Below are positions 47,787-60,970 of a stretch of 64,000 nucleotides of DNA, one piece after another. This DNA comes from Streptomyces humicola (GTDB lineage Bacteria; Actinomycetota; Actinomycetes; Streptomycetales; Streptomycetaceae). The position numbers and the translations under genes are program-made. Below the pieces are notes generated by a model. The model was given only the letters and a program-made list of their open reading frames with translations. It did no database searches and was not told the DNA's origin. The stretch covers positions 1 to 64,000 of the forward strand of contig NZ_JANFNG010000008.1 of the NCBI RefSeq assembly GCF_024436035.1, read 5' to 3'. Position 1 is the first letter of the stretch. The number at the start of each line of letters is the position of its first letter.

Positions 47787-48497
47787 TTACTGACCGAGGT
47801 CGGGCGGTGTCATGGTGAAGTGGGCCGTGACGTGCGTCTGGACGAGTTGGGGTTGGGGTTCGAGGTCGAGGGCGGGGGTGGTTTCGGGTTCGGCTCCTCG
47901 TGGGGCGCCGGCGATGGCGGTGCCGTAGCGGGGGCCGTGGACGAGTGTGGTGGTGGTGTCGAGGCCTTCGTCGGCGAGTTCGGTGAGAGCGACGAGGCGG
48001 GCGCCGAGTGCTGTGGCGTACTGCTGGGCGCGTCGGACGGCGTCGTGGACGGCTTGGGTGCGGGCGGTGGCGTGGGCGGTGGAGTCGGTACGCAGTGACC
48101 ACCAGGGGCCGTCGATACGAGTGAGGTCGAGGTCGGCGAGGCGGGTGGTGAGTTCGCCGAGTGCGGTGAAGTCGGTGAGGGTGGCTTCGATGCGGACGTG
48201 GCCGTGGTGGGCGCGGATGCGTTCGCCGCGTCCTTTGCCGAGTTCGGGGGTGATGACGAGGGCGCCCGTGTGGAGTTTGTCGATGGCGTGCTCGTGGCTC
48301 TTGATGAGGTCGAGGGCGGCGGTGTTGCGGCGGGTGAGGTCGTCGAGGGTGGCTCGTCGATTGCTGCCGCGTGCGGTGACGGTGACGGCGATGCGGGCGA
48401 GTTCGGGTGGGACTTCGATGCGTGCTTCACCGCGTACGGCGATGTGGGGGGCGTCCGGTGTTCCGTAGGGGGTGGGGGACGTGGGTGGGGTGGTCAT
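47787..48497 (-). CDS. SIMPL domain-containing protein (DUF541)
   Basis: The 236-residue protein has the SIMPL/DUF541 fold: IAVRGEARIEVPPELARIAVTVTARG, then RIRAHHGHVRIEATLTDFTALGELTTRLADL and a C-terminal beta strand VTAHFTMT. SIMPL proteins are often periplasmic or secreted with unknown role, but this one shows no signal peptide. The ATG at 48497 is a likely start; the frame is open to 48548 and no clear ribosome binding site is seen. It follows the N-hydroxylase gene by 47 bases on the same strand. Confidence 0.82.
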   Translation of the reverse strand: MTTPPTSPTPYGTPDAPHIAVRGEARIEVPPELARIAVTVTARGSNRRATLDDLTRRNTAALDLIKSHEHAIDKLHTGALVITPELGKGRGERIRAHHGHVRIEATLTDFTALGELTTRLADLDLTRIDGPWWSLRTDSTAHATARTQAVHDAVRRAQQYATALGARLVALTELADEGLDTTTTLVHGPRYGTAIAGAPRGAEPETTPALDLEPQPQLVQTHVTAHFTMTPPDLGQ

Positions 48498-48544
48498 GTG
48501 TCCAACTGTGGCAGGGGGTGGGTCGTCCCGGTGGTCATCCGCGG

Positions 48545-49981
48545 TCATCCGCGTGGCAGGGGGACTGTGTTGGTATGGGGGGTGTGGGGGTTGTGTGGTG
48601 TGCGGCGGGTGGTGGGGGTGTCGAGGCCGAAGGTGGTGAAGGCGGTGCGTTCGGGGAGGGGGTAGGTGGTTTTGCCGGTGATGGAGTTGAGGATGACGGC
48701 GGAGCGCCAGGCGCCGAGTCCGAGGTCGGGGGTGCCGACTCCGTGGGTGTGGAGTTCGGCGTTCTGGACGTGGATGGCTCCGTGGATGGAGGGGTCGAGG
48801 ACGAGGCGGTGCTGGTCGTCGACGCGGGGGCGTCCTGCGGAGTCGCGGCGCAGGTAGGGGTCGAGGGGGGCGAGGAGGGGTTCGATGGGTCGTTCGCGGT
48901 AGCCGGTGGCGAGGACGACGGCGTCGGTGGTGAGGCGGGACTGGGTGCCTTGTTGGGTGTGTTCGAGGTGGAGTTCGACGCGGTTGGTTCCCATGCGTCC
49001 TGCGGTGCGGACGGAGACGCCGGGGGTGAGGGTGACGTCGGGCCAGCGTGGTTCGTCAGTGTCGGTGGCCAGGGTGCGTTGGTAGAGCTCTGCGTGGATG
49101 GCGTTGATGGTGTCGTGGTCGATGCCTTTGTAGAGCTGCCACTGCTGGGGGAGAAGGCGGTCGCGTACGGGTTCGGGTAGTGCGTGGAAGTAGCGGGTGT
49201 AGTCGGGGGTGAAGTGTTCGAGGCCGAGTTTGCTGTATTCCATGGGGGCGAAGGCTGCGGTGCGGGCGATCCAGGTGAGGCCTTCGTGTCCTGGGGGGCG
49301 TCGGCGCAGGAGGTCGAGGAAGATCTCGGCGCCTGATTGGCCGGCTCCGACGATGGTGATGTGGCCTGCGGCGAGAAGTCGTTCGCGCTGGTCGAGGTAG
49401 TCGGCGGAGTGGAGTACGGGGACGGCGGGTGCGTCGGCGAGGGGGCGCAGGGCCTCGGGCACGTAGGGGGCGGTGCCGATGCCGATGGCGATGTTGCGGG
49501 CGTGGGCGCGGCCGAGGGCTTCTGCTTGGCCGCGGTGGTCGAGTTGCGTGAAGTCGACTTCGAACTGGGCGCGTTCGGGGTTCCAGCGGACGGCGTCGAT
49601 TTGGTGGTTGAAGTGGCAGTGGGGCAGGGATGCGGCGACCCAGCGGCAGTAGGCGTCGTATTCGGTGCGGGGGATGTGGAAGCGTTCGGCGAAGTAGAAG
49701 GGAAAGAGGCGGTTGCGGTTTTTGAGGTAGGAGAGGAAGGACCAGGGGCTGGTGGGGTCGACGAGGGTGACGAGGTCGGCGAGGAAGGGGACTTGGAGGG
49801 TGGTGCCTTCGATGAGGAGTCCTGGGTGCCAGTGGAATGCGGGGCGTTGGTCGTAGAAGGCGGTGTGCAGGTGGGGGGTGGTGTCGGCGAGGGCGGCGAG
49901 GGAGAGGTTGAAGGGTCCGATGCCGATGCCGAGGAGGTCGAGGGATTGGCCTGAGGTTTCGGTGGTGGGGGGGTTGGTCAT
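48545..49981 (-). CDS. L-lysine/L-ornithine or diamine N-monooxygenase, siderophore type
   Basis: The 478-residue protein is a flavin N-monooxygenase of the SidA/IucD/PvdA family that hydroxylates a side-chain amine. FAD motif LGIGIGPFNLSLAALA is at about residues 17-32, the NADPH motif is TIVGAGQSGAEIFLDLL, and a C-terminal ATGYRERP is present. Its start (ATG 49981) overlaps the decarboxylase stop as ATGA, so both are co-translated. In hydroxamate siderophore clusters such as desferrioxamine a decarboxylase and this enzyme make N-hydroxycadaverine. Here no acyltransferase or synthetase follows. Confidence 0.9.
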   Translation of the reverse strand: MTNPPTTETSGQSLDLLGIGIGPFNLSLAALADTTPHLHTAFYDQRPAFHWHPGLLIEGTTLQVPFLADLVTLVDPTSPWSFLSYLKNRNRLFPFYFAERFHIPRTEYDAYCRWVAASLPHCHFNHQIDAVRWNPERAQFEVDFTQLDHRGQAEALGRAHARNIAIGIGTAPYVPEALRPLADAPAVPVLHSADYLDQRERLLAAGHITIVGAGQSGAEIFLDLLRRRPPGHEGLTWIARTAAFAPMEYSKLGLEHFTPDYTRYFHALPEPVRDRLLPQQWQLYKGIDHDTINAIHAELYQRTLATDTDEPRWPDVTLTPGVSVRTAGRMGTNRVELHLEHTQQGTQSRLTTDAVVLATGYRERPIEPLLAPLDPYLRRDSAGRPRVDDQHRLVLDPSIHGAIHVQNAELHTHGVGTPDLGLGAWRSAVILNSITGKTTYPLPERTAFTTFGLDTPTTRRTPHNPHTPHTNTVPLPRG

Positions 49982-51456
49982 CGGGGGGTGGTTCCTTCCG
50001 GTTGGGGTGCGGTGGCTGTTTCGGCGACGACTTTGAGGAGGGAGGTGAGGTCGTCGTGGTGGGTGGCGGGGTTGAGGAGGGTGGCTTTGAGCCAGAGTCG
50101 GCCGTGGGTGTGGGCGCGTCCGAGTACGGCGGTGCCGTTGGTGATGAGGGTGCGGCGGATGGCCGCGACGTGGGCGTCGGTTGCGTGCGTGGGGCGGAAG
50201 AGGACGGTGCTGATGGTGGGGCGTGCGTGGAGGGTGAGGTGGGGGTGTTGGTCGATGAGGTCGGCGAGGTACTGGGCGTTGCGGCAGATGCGGTCGATGA
50301 GGTCGCCGAGTCCTTGTCGGCCGAGGGCGCGGAGTGTGACGGCGATCTTGAGGATGTCGGGGCGCCGTGTGGTGCGGAGGGAGCGGCCGAGGAGGTCGGG
50401 GATTCCGGCGTCGGTGTCGTCGTGGGCGTTGAGGTAGTCGGCGTGGGTGTGCAGGGGGCGCAGGGCGGTGGTGTCGGGGACGGCGAGCAGGCCGGCGGCG
50501 ATGGGTTGCCAGCCGAGTTTGTGCAGGTCGAGGGTGACGGTTGTGGCGTTTTGGATGCCGTCGAGCAGGTGGCGGTGGTGGTTGCTGAGGAGCAGTGGGC
50601 CGCCGTATGAGGCGTCGATGTGGAGTTCGGCGGCGTGGGCGGTAGTGACGTCGGCGATGCGGGGCAGGGGGTCGATGGCTCCGGTGTCGGTGGTGCCGGC
50701 GGTGGCGACGACGGTGACGGGGCCGTGGAGTTGGCTGAGTGCGGTGTCGAGTGCGGCGGGGTCGAGGGTTCCGTCGGGGGCGGGGAGGATGACGGGTTCG
50801 GGGAGTCCGAGGAGCCAAGCGGCGCGGTGGATGCTGTGGTGGGTGGTGGTGGCGCAGACGATCCGGGTGGCGGGGGCTCCGGTGGCTCGGGCTCGTTCCC
50901 TGGCGAGGAGGAGGGCGAGGTGGTTGGAGTCGGTGCCGCCGGTGGTGACGAGGGCGTCGGGTGTGGAGTGGCCGGGGTAGACGAGGGCGGCGAGGGCGGT
51001 GGCGGTGTCGGTTTCGAGGGCGGAGGCGGCGGGGGCCTGGTCCCAGGAGTCCATGGAGGGGTTGAGGGCGCAGGCGGCGAGGTCCGCGGCGACGGCGAGG
51101 GCGAGCGGGGGGCAGTGGAGGTGGCCGGCGCAGTGGGGTTCTGCGGGGTCGGCGGAGCCTTCGGCGAGCGCGCGGACGAGGGTGTGGAGGGCTTCTTCGG
51201 CTCCGGTGCCGGTTTCGGGGAGCACGGGGGTCGCGGCGTGGCGCAGGCGTGAGGTGACGTGCTGGGGTCCGCCGGGTGGGATGGGGCCGCGGCGGGCGGT
51301 GGCTCCTTCGGTGAGGGCGTCGAGGACGGTGTCGAGGAGGGGGCGCAGCTGGTCGGGGCCTGTTGTGCCTCCGGCCAGGGCGGGGTGTTCGCCCCCTGCC
51401 TGCGGCGGGAGGTGCCCCCGGACCGCGGGGGTTCGGGTGGGGTCCGGGGTCGGCAT
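49978..51456 (-). CDS. pyridoxal phosphate-dependent decarboxylase
   Basis: The 492-residue protein is a group II (aromatic/glutamate/lysine-type) amino-acid decarboxylase. The PLP Lys is K313 in VTLDLHKLGWQP, with supporting motifs NPSMDSWDQAPAAS, TTGGTDSNHLALLLARE and HIDASYGGPLLL. Together with the coupled N-monooxygenase it probably makes an N-hydroxydiamine from lysine or ornithine, as DesA and DesB do, but the sequence differs from DesA. The first 40 residues are poorly conserved, so a later start is possible. An inverted repeat lies 64-95 bases upstream; no iron-box match was found. Confidence 0.88.
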   Translation of the reverse strand: MPTPDPTRTPAVRGHLPPQAGGEHPALAGGTTGPDQLRPLLDTVLDALTEGATARRGPIPPGGPQHVTSRLRHAATPVLPETGTGAEEALHTLVRALAEGSADPAEPHCAGHLHCPPLALAVAADLAACALNPSMDSWDQAPAASALETDTATALAALVYPGHSTPDALVTTGGTDSNHLALLLARERARATGAPATRIVCATTTHHSIHRAAWLLGLPEPVILPAPDGTLDPAALDTALSQLHGPVTVVATAGTTDTGAIDPLPRIADVTTAHAAELHIDASYGGPLLLSNHHRHLLDGIQNATTVTLDLHKLGWQPIAAGLLAVPDTTALRPLHTHADYLNAHDDTDAGIPDLLGRSLRTTRRPDILKIAVTLRALGRQGLGDLIDRICRNAQYLADLIDQHPHLTLHARPTISTVLFRPTHATDAHVAAIRRTLITNGTAVLGRAHTHGRLWLKATLLNPATHHDDLTSLLKVVAETATAPQPEGTTPR

Positions 51457-51519
51457 GGTCGGGGTGCCTCTCGGTGGTGCGGTGTGGTGGTTTCGGGGGT
51501 CGTGGGGACACGTGACCGT

Positions 51520-51551
51520 GCCTCCACCGTGTGTGGTGATGCGGTGGAGGC
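51520..51551 (-). promoter_or_regulatory. 10-bp inverted repeat upstream of the decarboxylase gene
   Basis: GCCTCCACCG at 51520-51529 is exactly inverted at 51542-51551 (CGGTGGAGGC) with a 12-base spacer. It sits 64 bases before the decarboxylase start and 84 bases after the next upstream minus-strand stop. It may be an operator or the terminator of the gene at 51635. Confidence 0.5.
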
Positions 51552-51634
51552 GCGATCAAGTGTTGTGGTTGTGCGGCGAATGCACCCGGGGGCTGGGTGA
51601 TGTCGACCCGAAAGTGGTACTGCGGCGGGCGTGT

Positions 51635-52081
51635 TCAGTGGGCGGCGCGTACGGTGATGGCGCGCCGCAGGTCGTCGAGCCGGTCGGTGAGCCAGCGCCG
51701 GAAGGCGGGTTGCAGGTCGTCGTAGGTGAGGCATGCTTCGCCGGCGCGGAGGACGGGTTCTTCGGCGGCGTGCTGGGGGAAGCCGTGGCGTACGAGGGCG
51801 GCGGCGATGGCGTTGCCGCGGCGGGCGGCGGCGTGGACCCCGGCCCGCGGTAGGTCGATGCGTACCGGGCGGTGGGCCTCGGCGCCGCCGGCCGAGCACA
51901 CGGTGCCGCTGACGCGGATGCCGGTGCCGGACGCGTCGTGCACCAGCGCCCATCCGCCGAGCGCGGCGGCGAAGGCGAGCATGAGGCCGGCGGCGGCGTT
52001 GATGCGCCGCTGTGCGAAGCGCTGGGGGATCGGGTCACGCAGGCGCCTCGGGGAGGGAGGGTACGAGGTGGCCAGATGCAC
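51635..52081 (-). CDS. small membrane protein of unknown function
   Basis: From GTG 52081 the product is 148 residues with a basic N-terminus, one hydrophobic helix (AAGLMLAFAAALGGWALV, about residues 29-46) and a mostly polar C-terminus that includes VCSAGGAEAHRPVRIDLPRAG and a helical end (LQPAFRRWLTDRLDDLRRAI). No family was recognised. The frame is open much further upstream through the serpin gene on the other strand, so the start is uncertain; no clear ribosome binding site is visible. Confidence 0.55.
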   Translation of the reverse strand: MHLATSYPPSPRRLRDPIPQRFAQRRINAAAGLMLAFAAALGGWALVHDASGTGIRVSGTVCSAGGAEAHRPVRIDLPRAGVHAAARRGNAIAAALVRHGFPQHAAEEPVLRAGEACLTYDDLQPAFRRWLTDRLDDLRRAITVRAAH

Positions 52082-52204
52082 CGGCGTGCTGTTCACGCTA
52101 CGCACGGCGCCGTGGCCGGGCCTCGCCCGTACGGCCACCGGGCATCGGCCGAAAATACGGTTCCGGCGTGCGTCCGCCCTGCCGCGGCAGGGCAGGCTTG
52201 AGCC

Positions 52205-52582
52205 ATGATTGCGACGCTGCAGTGCACGGTCATCGACTGCCCCGACCCGGCCGCGCTCGCCCGGTTCTACGGCGAGATCCTCGGCTGGCCGACCCGTCAG
52301 CGCCATCCGGGGTGGGCGGATCTGAAGGCCCCCGACGGCAGTGCCACGATCTCCTTCCAGCTCGCCCCGGACCTGAAGCCGCCGCGCTGGCCGGACCCGC
52401 AGTTCCCGCAGCAGTTCCACCTCGACTTCGACGTGGAGGACGTCGAGGCGGCTCATGAGCAGGTCGTGGCGCTGGGGGCGCGTTTCCTGCACGATGCGAA
52501 GGACGCCGTCGGCGGGTTCCGTGTCTTCGCCGACCCTGCAGGGCACCCGTTCTGCCTCTGCTACGGCCAGGATCAGGATTAG
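52205..52582 (+). CDS. VOC superfamily (glyoxalase-like) protein
   Basis: The 125-residue protein has two glyoxalase-type repeats: TLQCTVIDCPDPAALARFYGEILGWP and QFPQQFHLDFDVEDVEAAHEQVVALGARFL, followed by FRVFADPAGHPFCLC. VOC proteins bind a metal and act as isomerases, dioxygenases or antibiotic-binding proteins. The substrate is unknown. It lies 10 bases before the serpin start, so the two genes are probably cotranscribed. Confidence 0.9.
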   Translation: MIATLQCTVIDCPDPAALARFYGEILGWPTRQRHPGWADLKAPDGSATISFQLAPDLKPPRWPDPQFPQQFHLDFDVEDVEAAHEQVVALGARFLHDAKDAVGGFRVFADPAGHPFCLCYGQDQD

Positions 52583-52591
52583 GCTGCGGCC

Positions 52592-53731
52592 GTGGAGACC
52601 TCGACGCTCACTTCCCACACCGGTCCGGTGCGCGAACTCGGCCGCCGCTGGCTTCCGTCCGTGGCCGCGGACCCGGGTGTCCGGGCGGCGGGCGGGGATT
52701 TCGCGTGCTCGCCGACGGGGCTGTGGCTCGCCCTGGCGGCCGTGGCGGCGGGGGCCCGCGGTGCGACGGCCGAGGAGTTGCGGGCACTGCTCGGGGTGGC
52801 CGGGGACGAGGCGGCCCGGGCCGTCACCGATGCGGCGCGGGGACTGGCGCGCACCGACGCCCTTGCCGTGGCGACCGGGGTGTGGGCGCGCGTCCCGGTG
52901 CACGAGCGGCTGCGCGCCGCGCTGCCGGATGTCGGTTTCGGAACACTGGGCGTGTCGGGCACGCCCGATGCGGCGCCGTCGCCTCCCGTCGACGCGTGGG
53001 TGCGCGAGGCCACCGGCGGACTGATCGGCGGGCTGCCGGTGCACCTCTCCCCCGGTATCGCCCTGCTGCTGGTCAACGCCCTTGCCTTGAAGGCACGTTG
53101 GGCCGATCCGTTCGACGCGTCGGAGACCAGGGACCGGCCGTTCACGGACGCGTCGGGGGCGGTGCACCCGGTGCCGACCATGCACAAGCAGCTTCCGCCG
53201 TCCGCCGCGTGGCACGTGGGAGACGTGCGCGTGGTCGAGCTGCGCTGCGAGACGCGAGGGGATGCGCCGCCCGCGCTCGTACGGTTCGTGATCGGCTCCC
53301 CCGGACGCCCCGCGCCCGAGGTGCTGCCTGCCGGGTGGGCCCCCGCGCGGCTGCGCGCACCGGTCGATGCGGACAAGGTGGGCGTCGCCCTGCCCCGGCT
53401 GTCGCTGCGTACTCATCTCGACGTCACCGGGCACGGGCATGCGCAGGCGCTCGGCCTGGCGCGGTGCACCGGCGGCGACGCCGATTTCTCGGGCCTTTCG
53501 CCGGAGCCGCTCGCGGTGAGCGAGGTGGTGCAGGAGGCATTGGTGCGGGTCGCCGAGAAGGGGGTGGAGGCGGCCGCGGTGACGGCGGCGACGATGCGGG
53601 CGCTGGCATTCGTGCAGGCCCGGGTGGAGCGGATCGCGTTCGACCGGCCCTTCGGGGTGGTGGTGCTCGACGCGTCCGGCGAGGTGCCGCTCTTCGTGGC
53701 CTGGCAGGCCACGACACCGCTATCACCGTGA
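52592..53731 (+). CDS. serpin family protein
   Basis: Serpins are suicide inhibitors of serine or cysteine proteases and are uncommon in bacteria. The 379-residue product is of full family length and has [50 protein letters not shown] and FTDASGAVHPVPTM. The reactive loop hinge at residues 323-332 (KGVEAAAVTA) is close to the inhibitory consensus, and the C-terminal FDRPFGVVVLDASGEVPLFVA is intact. No signal peptide is visible, so it acts in the cytoplasm. Start is GTG 52592. Confidence 0.88.
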   Translation: METSTLTSHTGPVRELGRRWLPSVAADPGVRAAGGDFACSPTGLWLALAAVAAGARGATAEELRALLGVAGDEAARAVTDAARGLARTDALAVATGVWARVPVHERLRAALPDVGFGTLGVSGTPDAAPSPPVDAWVREATGGLIGGLPVHLSPGIALLLVNALALKARWADPFDASETRDRPFTDASGAVHPVPTMHKQLPPSAAWHVGDVRVVELRCETRGDAPPALVRFVIGSPGRPAPEVLPAGWAPARLRAPVDADKVGVALPRLSLRTHLDVTGHGHAQALGLARCTGGDADFSGLSPEPLAVSEVVQEALVRVAEKGVEAAAVTAATMRALAFVQARVERIAFDRPFGVVVLDASGEVPLFVAWQATTPLSP

Positions 53732-53900
53732 GCGACGCACGCGAGCAGGCGGAGGGGGTCCCCCGCGAAGCAGGGGGAGGCCGGCCGAGGAACGAGGCCG
53801 GTCGCGGAGCCTGGGAGCGGCGGAGAAGCGAGCAAAGAGTCCGGGGAGCCGGTGCCGGCGAGGGATGGACCGTACCCTCGTAAGCGAGGAGGGAGGCGCC
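53732..53900. other. intergenic stretch with short GC-rich repeats and hairpins
   Basis: No gene is supported. An inverted repeat TCCCCC...GGGGGA (53759-53764 with 53773-53778) could end the serpin transcript. The following run of AGGCCGG, GAACGAGGC and similar words resembles the scattered GC-rich repeat sequences common between Streptomyces genes. The end carries the AGGAGGGAGG ribosome binding site for GTG 53901. Confidence 0.5.
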
Positions 53901-54845
53901 GTGTCCCGTCAGGCCCCGTCCGCAGGGCGTCCCGTGGAGCGGGGCTTCCCGCACCTGGAGACGATCCACGCCTCACTCACCGCCCTGTACAAGCGCCTGT
54001 CGTACGACACGATCAGCACCTTCGCGGTGAGCGTCATGCCCGACGAGGTGCGCATACCGCCGGAGACCGACATCTACCTCGGCACCCAGCAGGTGGCCCA
54101 CACGATCGTTCAGCACATGCACCTGCCGGACGCACGCGTGATCGTCGCGTTCCGCGACATGGTGCACGCCGCAAATGTGGAGCTGGCCGCGGGGCCCGAG
54201 TACTTCGTGGAGCTCAACGAGCGCTTCAAGTACGACCGCAGGGACATCGGTGCGGCCCTCGCGCACGAGATCATGCATGTGTATCTGCACCGGCTCGGCC
54301 TCGGCTTCCCCGGCACCCGCGACAACGAGATCCTCACCGACACCGCCGCCGCCTACCTCGGCACCGGCTGGCTGCTGCTCGACGCCTACCGTGAGGAGAG
54401 CAACGTACGCGGCGACCGGCTGGTGCGCTCGGCGTTCAAGCTCGGCTATCTCACCCCGGAGGAGTTCGGCTACGTCCTCGCCAAGCGGGCGCTCGTGTGG
54501 GGCGACGACATCGAGCCGTGGTTCACCAGCCCCGAGGCACGCGACTCCTACCGCACGGGGCTGCGGCGGGCCCATGAGGACCTGCGCCGGCCGCCACTGC
54601 TGCGGTCGGGCTGGGCGAGCCGCCGGCGCTATGTCGCAGACCGCCGCTTCGTGCAGTTGCAGCAGCGCACCGGAGCCGGGATGCCGCCCGAGGTGCACTC
54701 CGGTGGCTATGCCTTCGAGGGCAACTCCCAGCTACGGGTGTCGTTTCCGTGCCCCACCTGCCACCAGCGCATCCGGGTACCGGTGCGGGGGAGGCTGACG
54801 GCGCGCTGCACGTTGTGCCGCACCGAGTTGGAGTGCGACACGTAA
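53901..54845 (+). CDS. HExxH putative zinc metallopeptidase with C-terminal zinc ribbon
   Basis: The 314-residue protein has a clear zinc-peptidase-like motif, HEIMH at residues 122-126, followed by HRLGLGFPGTRDNEILTDTAAAYLG, where E143 or D147 could be the third metal ligand. Its C-terminus carries a separate Cys4 ribbon (CPTC...CTLC). No signal peptide or membrane helix is seen, so it is cytosolic. I know no named family for it, and peptidase activity is unproven. GTG 53901 is chosen because AGGAGGGAGG precedes it; the open frame reaches 53865. Convergent with gltD. Confidence 0.72.
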   Translation: MSRQAPSAGRPVERGFPHLETIHASLTALYKRLSYDTISTFAVSVMPDEVRIPPETDIYLGTQQVAHTIVQHMHLPDARVIVAFRDMVHAANVELAAGPEYFVELNERFKYDRRDIGAALAHEIMHVYLHRLGLGFPGTRDNEILTDTAAAYLGTGWLLLDAYREESNVRGDRLVRSAFKLGYLTPEEFGYVLAKRALVWGDDIEPWFTSPEARDSYRTGLRRAHEDLRRPPLLRSGWASRRRYVADRRFVQLQQRTGAGMPPEVHSGGYAFEGNSQLRVSFPCPTCHQRIRVPVRGRLTARCTLCRTELECDT

Positions 54846-54848
54846 CGC

Positions 54849-54888
54849 GACGGCGCCTGCCCCCGGTCGGGGATGGGCAGACGCCGTC
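54849..54888. terminator. bidirectional hairpin between the HExxH gene and gltD
   Basis: GACGGCGCCTGCCC at 54849-54862 pairs with 54875-54888 over 14 positions with one mismatch, around a 12-base loop. It separates two convergent stop codons and can terminate both transcripts. Confidence 0.8.
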
Positions 54889-54933
54889 CATCCGTTCCGT
54901 ACGTCTTTGTACGGCGGAGCACTTGATCGGCCG

Positions 54934-56386
54934 TCAGACCGCCAGGGCCCGGTCGGTCGGCCGGATCGGGGCGGGCAGAGCGCTTGCGCCCGTCAGGTAG
55001 CGGTCCACGGCGCGCGCCGCCGAGCGGCCCTCGGCGATCGCCCAGACGATGAGCGACTGACCGCGGCCCGCGTCACCGGCTACGAAGACGCCGTCGACGT
55101 TGGTGGTGAAGTCGGCGTCGCGGGCGACGTTTCCGCGTGCGTCGAGTTCCAGGCCGAGCTGGGCGACCAGGCCGTTGTCCTGGTCGGTGCCGGTGAAGCC
55201 CATGGCGAGCGTCACCAGCTGGGCCGGGATCTTCCGCTCGGTGCCGGGCTTCGGCTCGAACTTCCCGTCCTTGAACTCGACCTCGACCAGGTGCAGGAAC
55301 TGGACGTTCCCGTCCTCGTCGCCCTCGAAGCGGGTGGTGTTGACCGCGTAGACGCGCTCGCCGCCCTCTTCGTGCGCGGAGGAGACCTTGTACGTCATCG
55401 GGTACGTCGGCCACGGCTGGTGGCCGGGCCGTTCGTCGGACGGCCGCGGCATGATCTCCAGCTGGGTGACGGAGGCCGCCCCCTGGCGGTGGGCGGTGCC
55501 CACGCAGTCCGCGCCGGTGTCGCCGCCGCCGATGACCACAACATGCTTGCCCTCAGCCGAAATCGGGGAGGCGACGTAGTCGCCCTCCTGGACCTTGTTG
55601 GCCAGCGGTAGGTACTCCATCGCCTGGTGGATGCCGTTCAGCTCGCGGCCCGGCACGGGCAGGTCGCGGGCGGTGGTGGCACCGGCGGCGATGACGACGG
55701 CGTCGTAGCGCTTGCGTAGCTTCGCACCGTCGATGTCCCGGCCGATCTCGACGCCGGTGCGGAACTTGGTGCCCTCCGCGCGCATCTGCTCGATGCGGCG
55801 GTTGATGTGCCGCTTCTCCATCTTGAACTCGGGGATGCCGTAGCGCAGCAGCCCGCCGATGCGGTCGGCACGCTCGTAGACGGCGACGGTGTGGCCGGCG
55901 CGCGTCAGCTGCTGGGCGGCGGCGAGCCCGGCCGGGCCGGAGCCGATCACGGCGACGGTCTTGCCCGAGAGCCGCTCGGGCGGCTGCGGGGTCACATCAC
56001 CGGACTCCCACGCCTTGTCGACGATGGTGACCTCGACGTTCTTGATGGTCACCGGCGGCTGGTTGATGCCGAGCACGCAGGCCGCCTCACACGGAGCCGG
56101 GCACAACCGCCCGGTGAACTCCGGGAAGTTGTTGGTGGCGTGCAGCCGCTCGCTCGCCGCCTTCCAGTCGTCGCGGTAGGCGTAGTCGTTCCACTCGGGG
56201 ATCAGGTTCCCCAGCGGACAGCCGTTGTGGCAGAAGGGGATGCCGCAGTCCATGCAGCGCCCCGCCTGCTTGCTGATGATCGGCAGCAGGGAGCCGGGAA
56301 CGTAGACCTCGTTCCAGTCCTTGACCCGCTCCTCGACGGGCCGGGACGTGGCGACCTCACGCCCGGTGGTCAGGAAGCCCTTCGGG

Positions 56387-56394
<8 letters not shown>
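54934..56394 (-). CDS. gltD: glutamate synthase small subunit
   Basis: GltD is the NADPH-oxidising flavin subunit that feeds electrons to GltB. The 486-residue protein starts with an iron-sulfur ligand region ([17 protein letters not shown] and [13 protein letters not shown]). It has the FAD motif [15 protein letters not shown], the NADPH motif [15 protein letters not shown] and a C-terminal [18 protein letters not shown]. It overlaps the end of gltB by 8 bases and so is translated from the same mRNA. Confidence 0.97.

Positions 56395-60970
<4,576 letters not shown>

Noticed and set aside
51457-51634. Iron-box (DmdR/IdeR type) before the decarboxylase operon
   Set aside because: No TTAGGTTAGGCTCACCTAA-like 19-bp sequence is visible on either strand.
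52082-53440. Upstream extension of the small membrane protein frame
   Set aside because: It runs antisense to the VOC and serpin genes and shows no conserved features.
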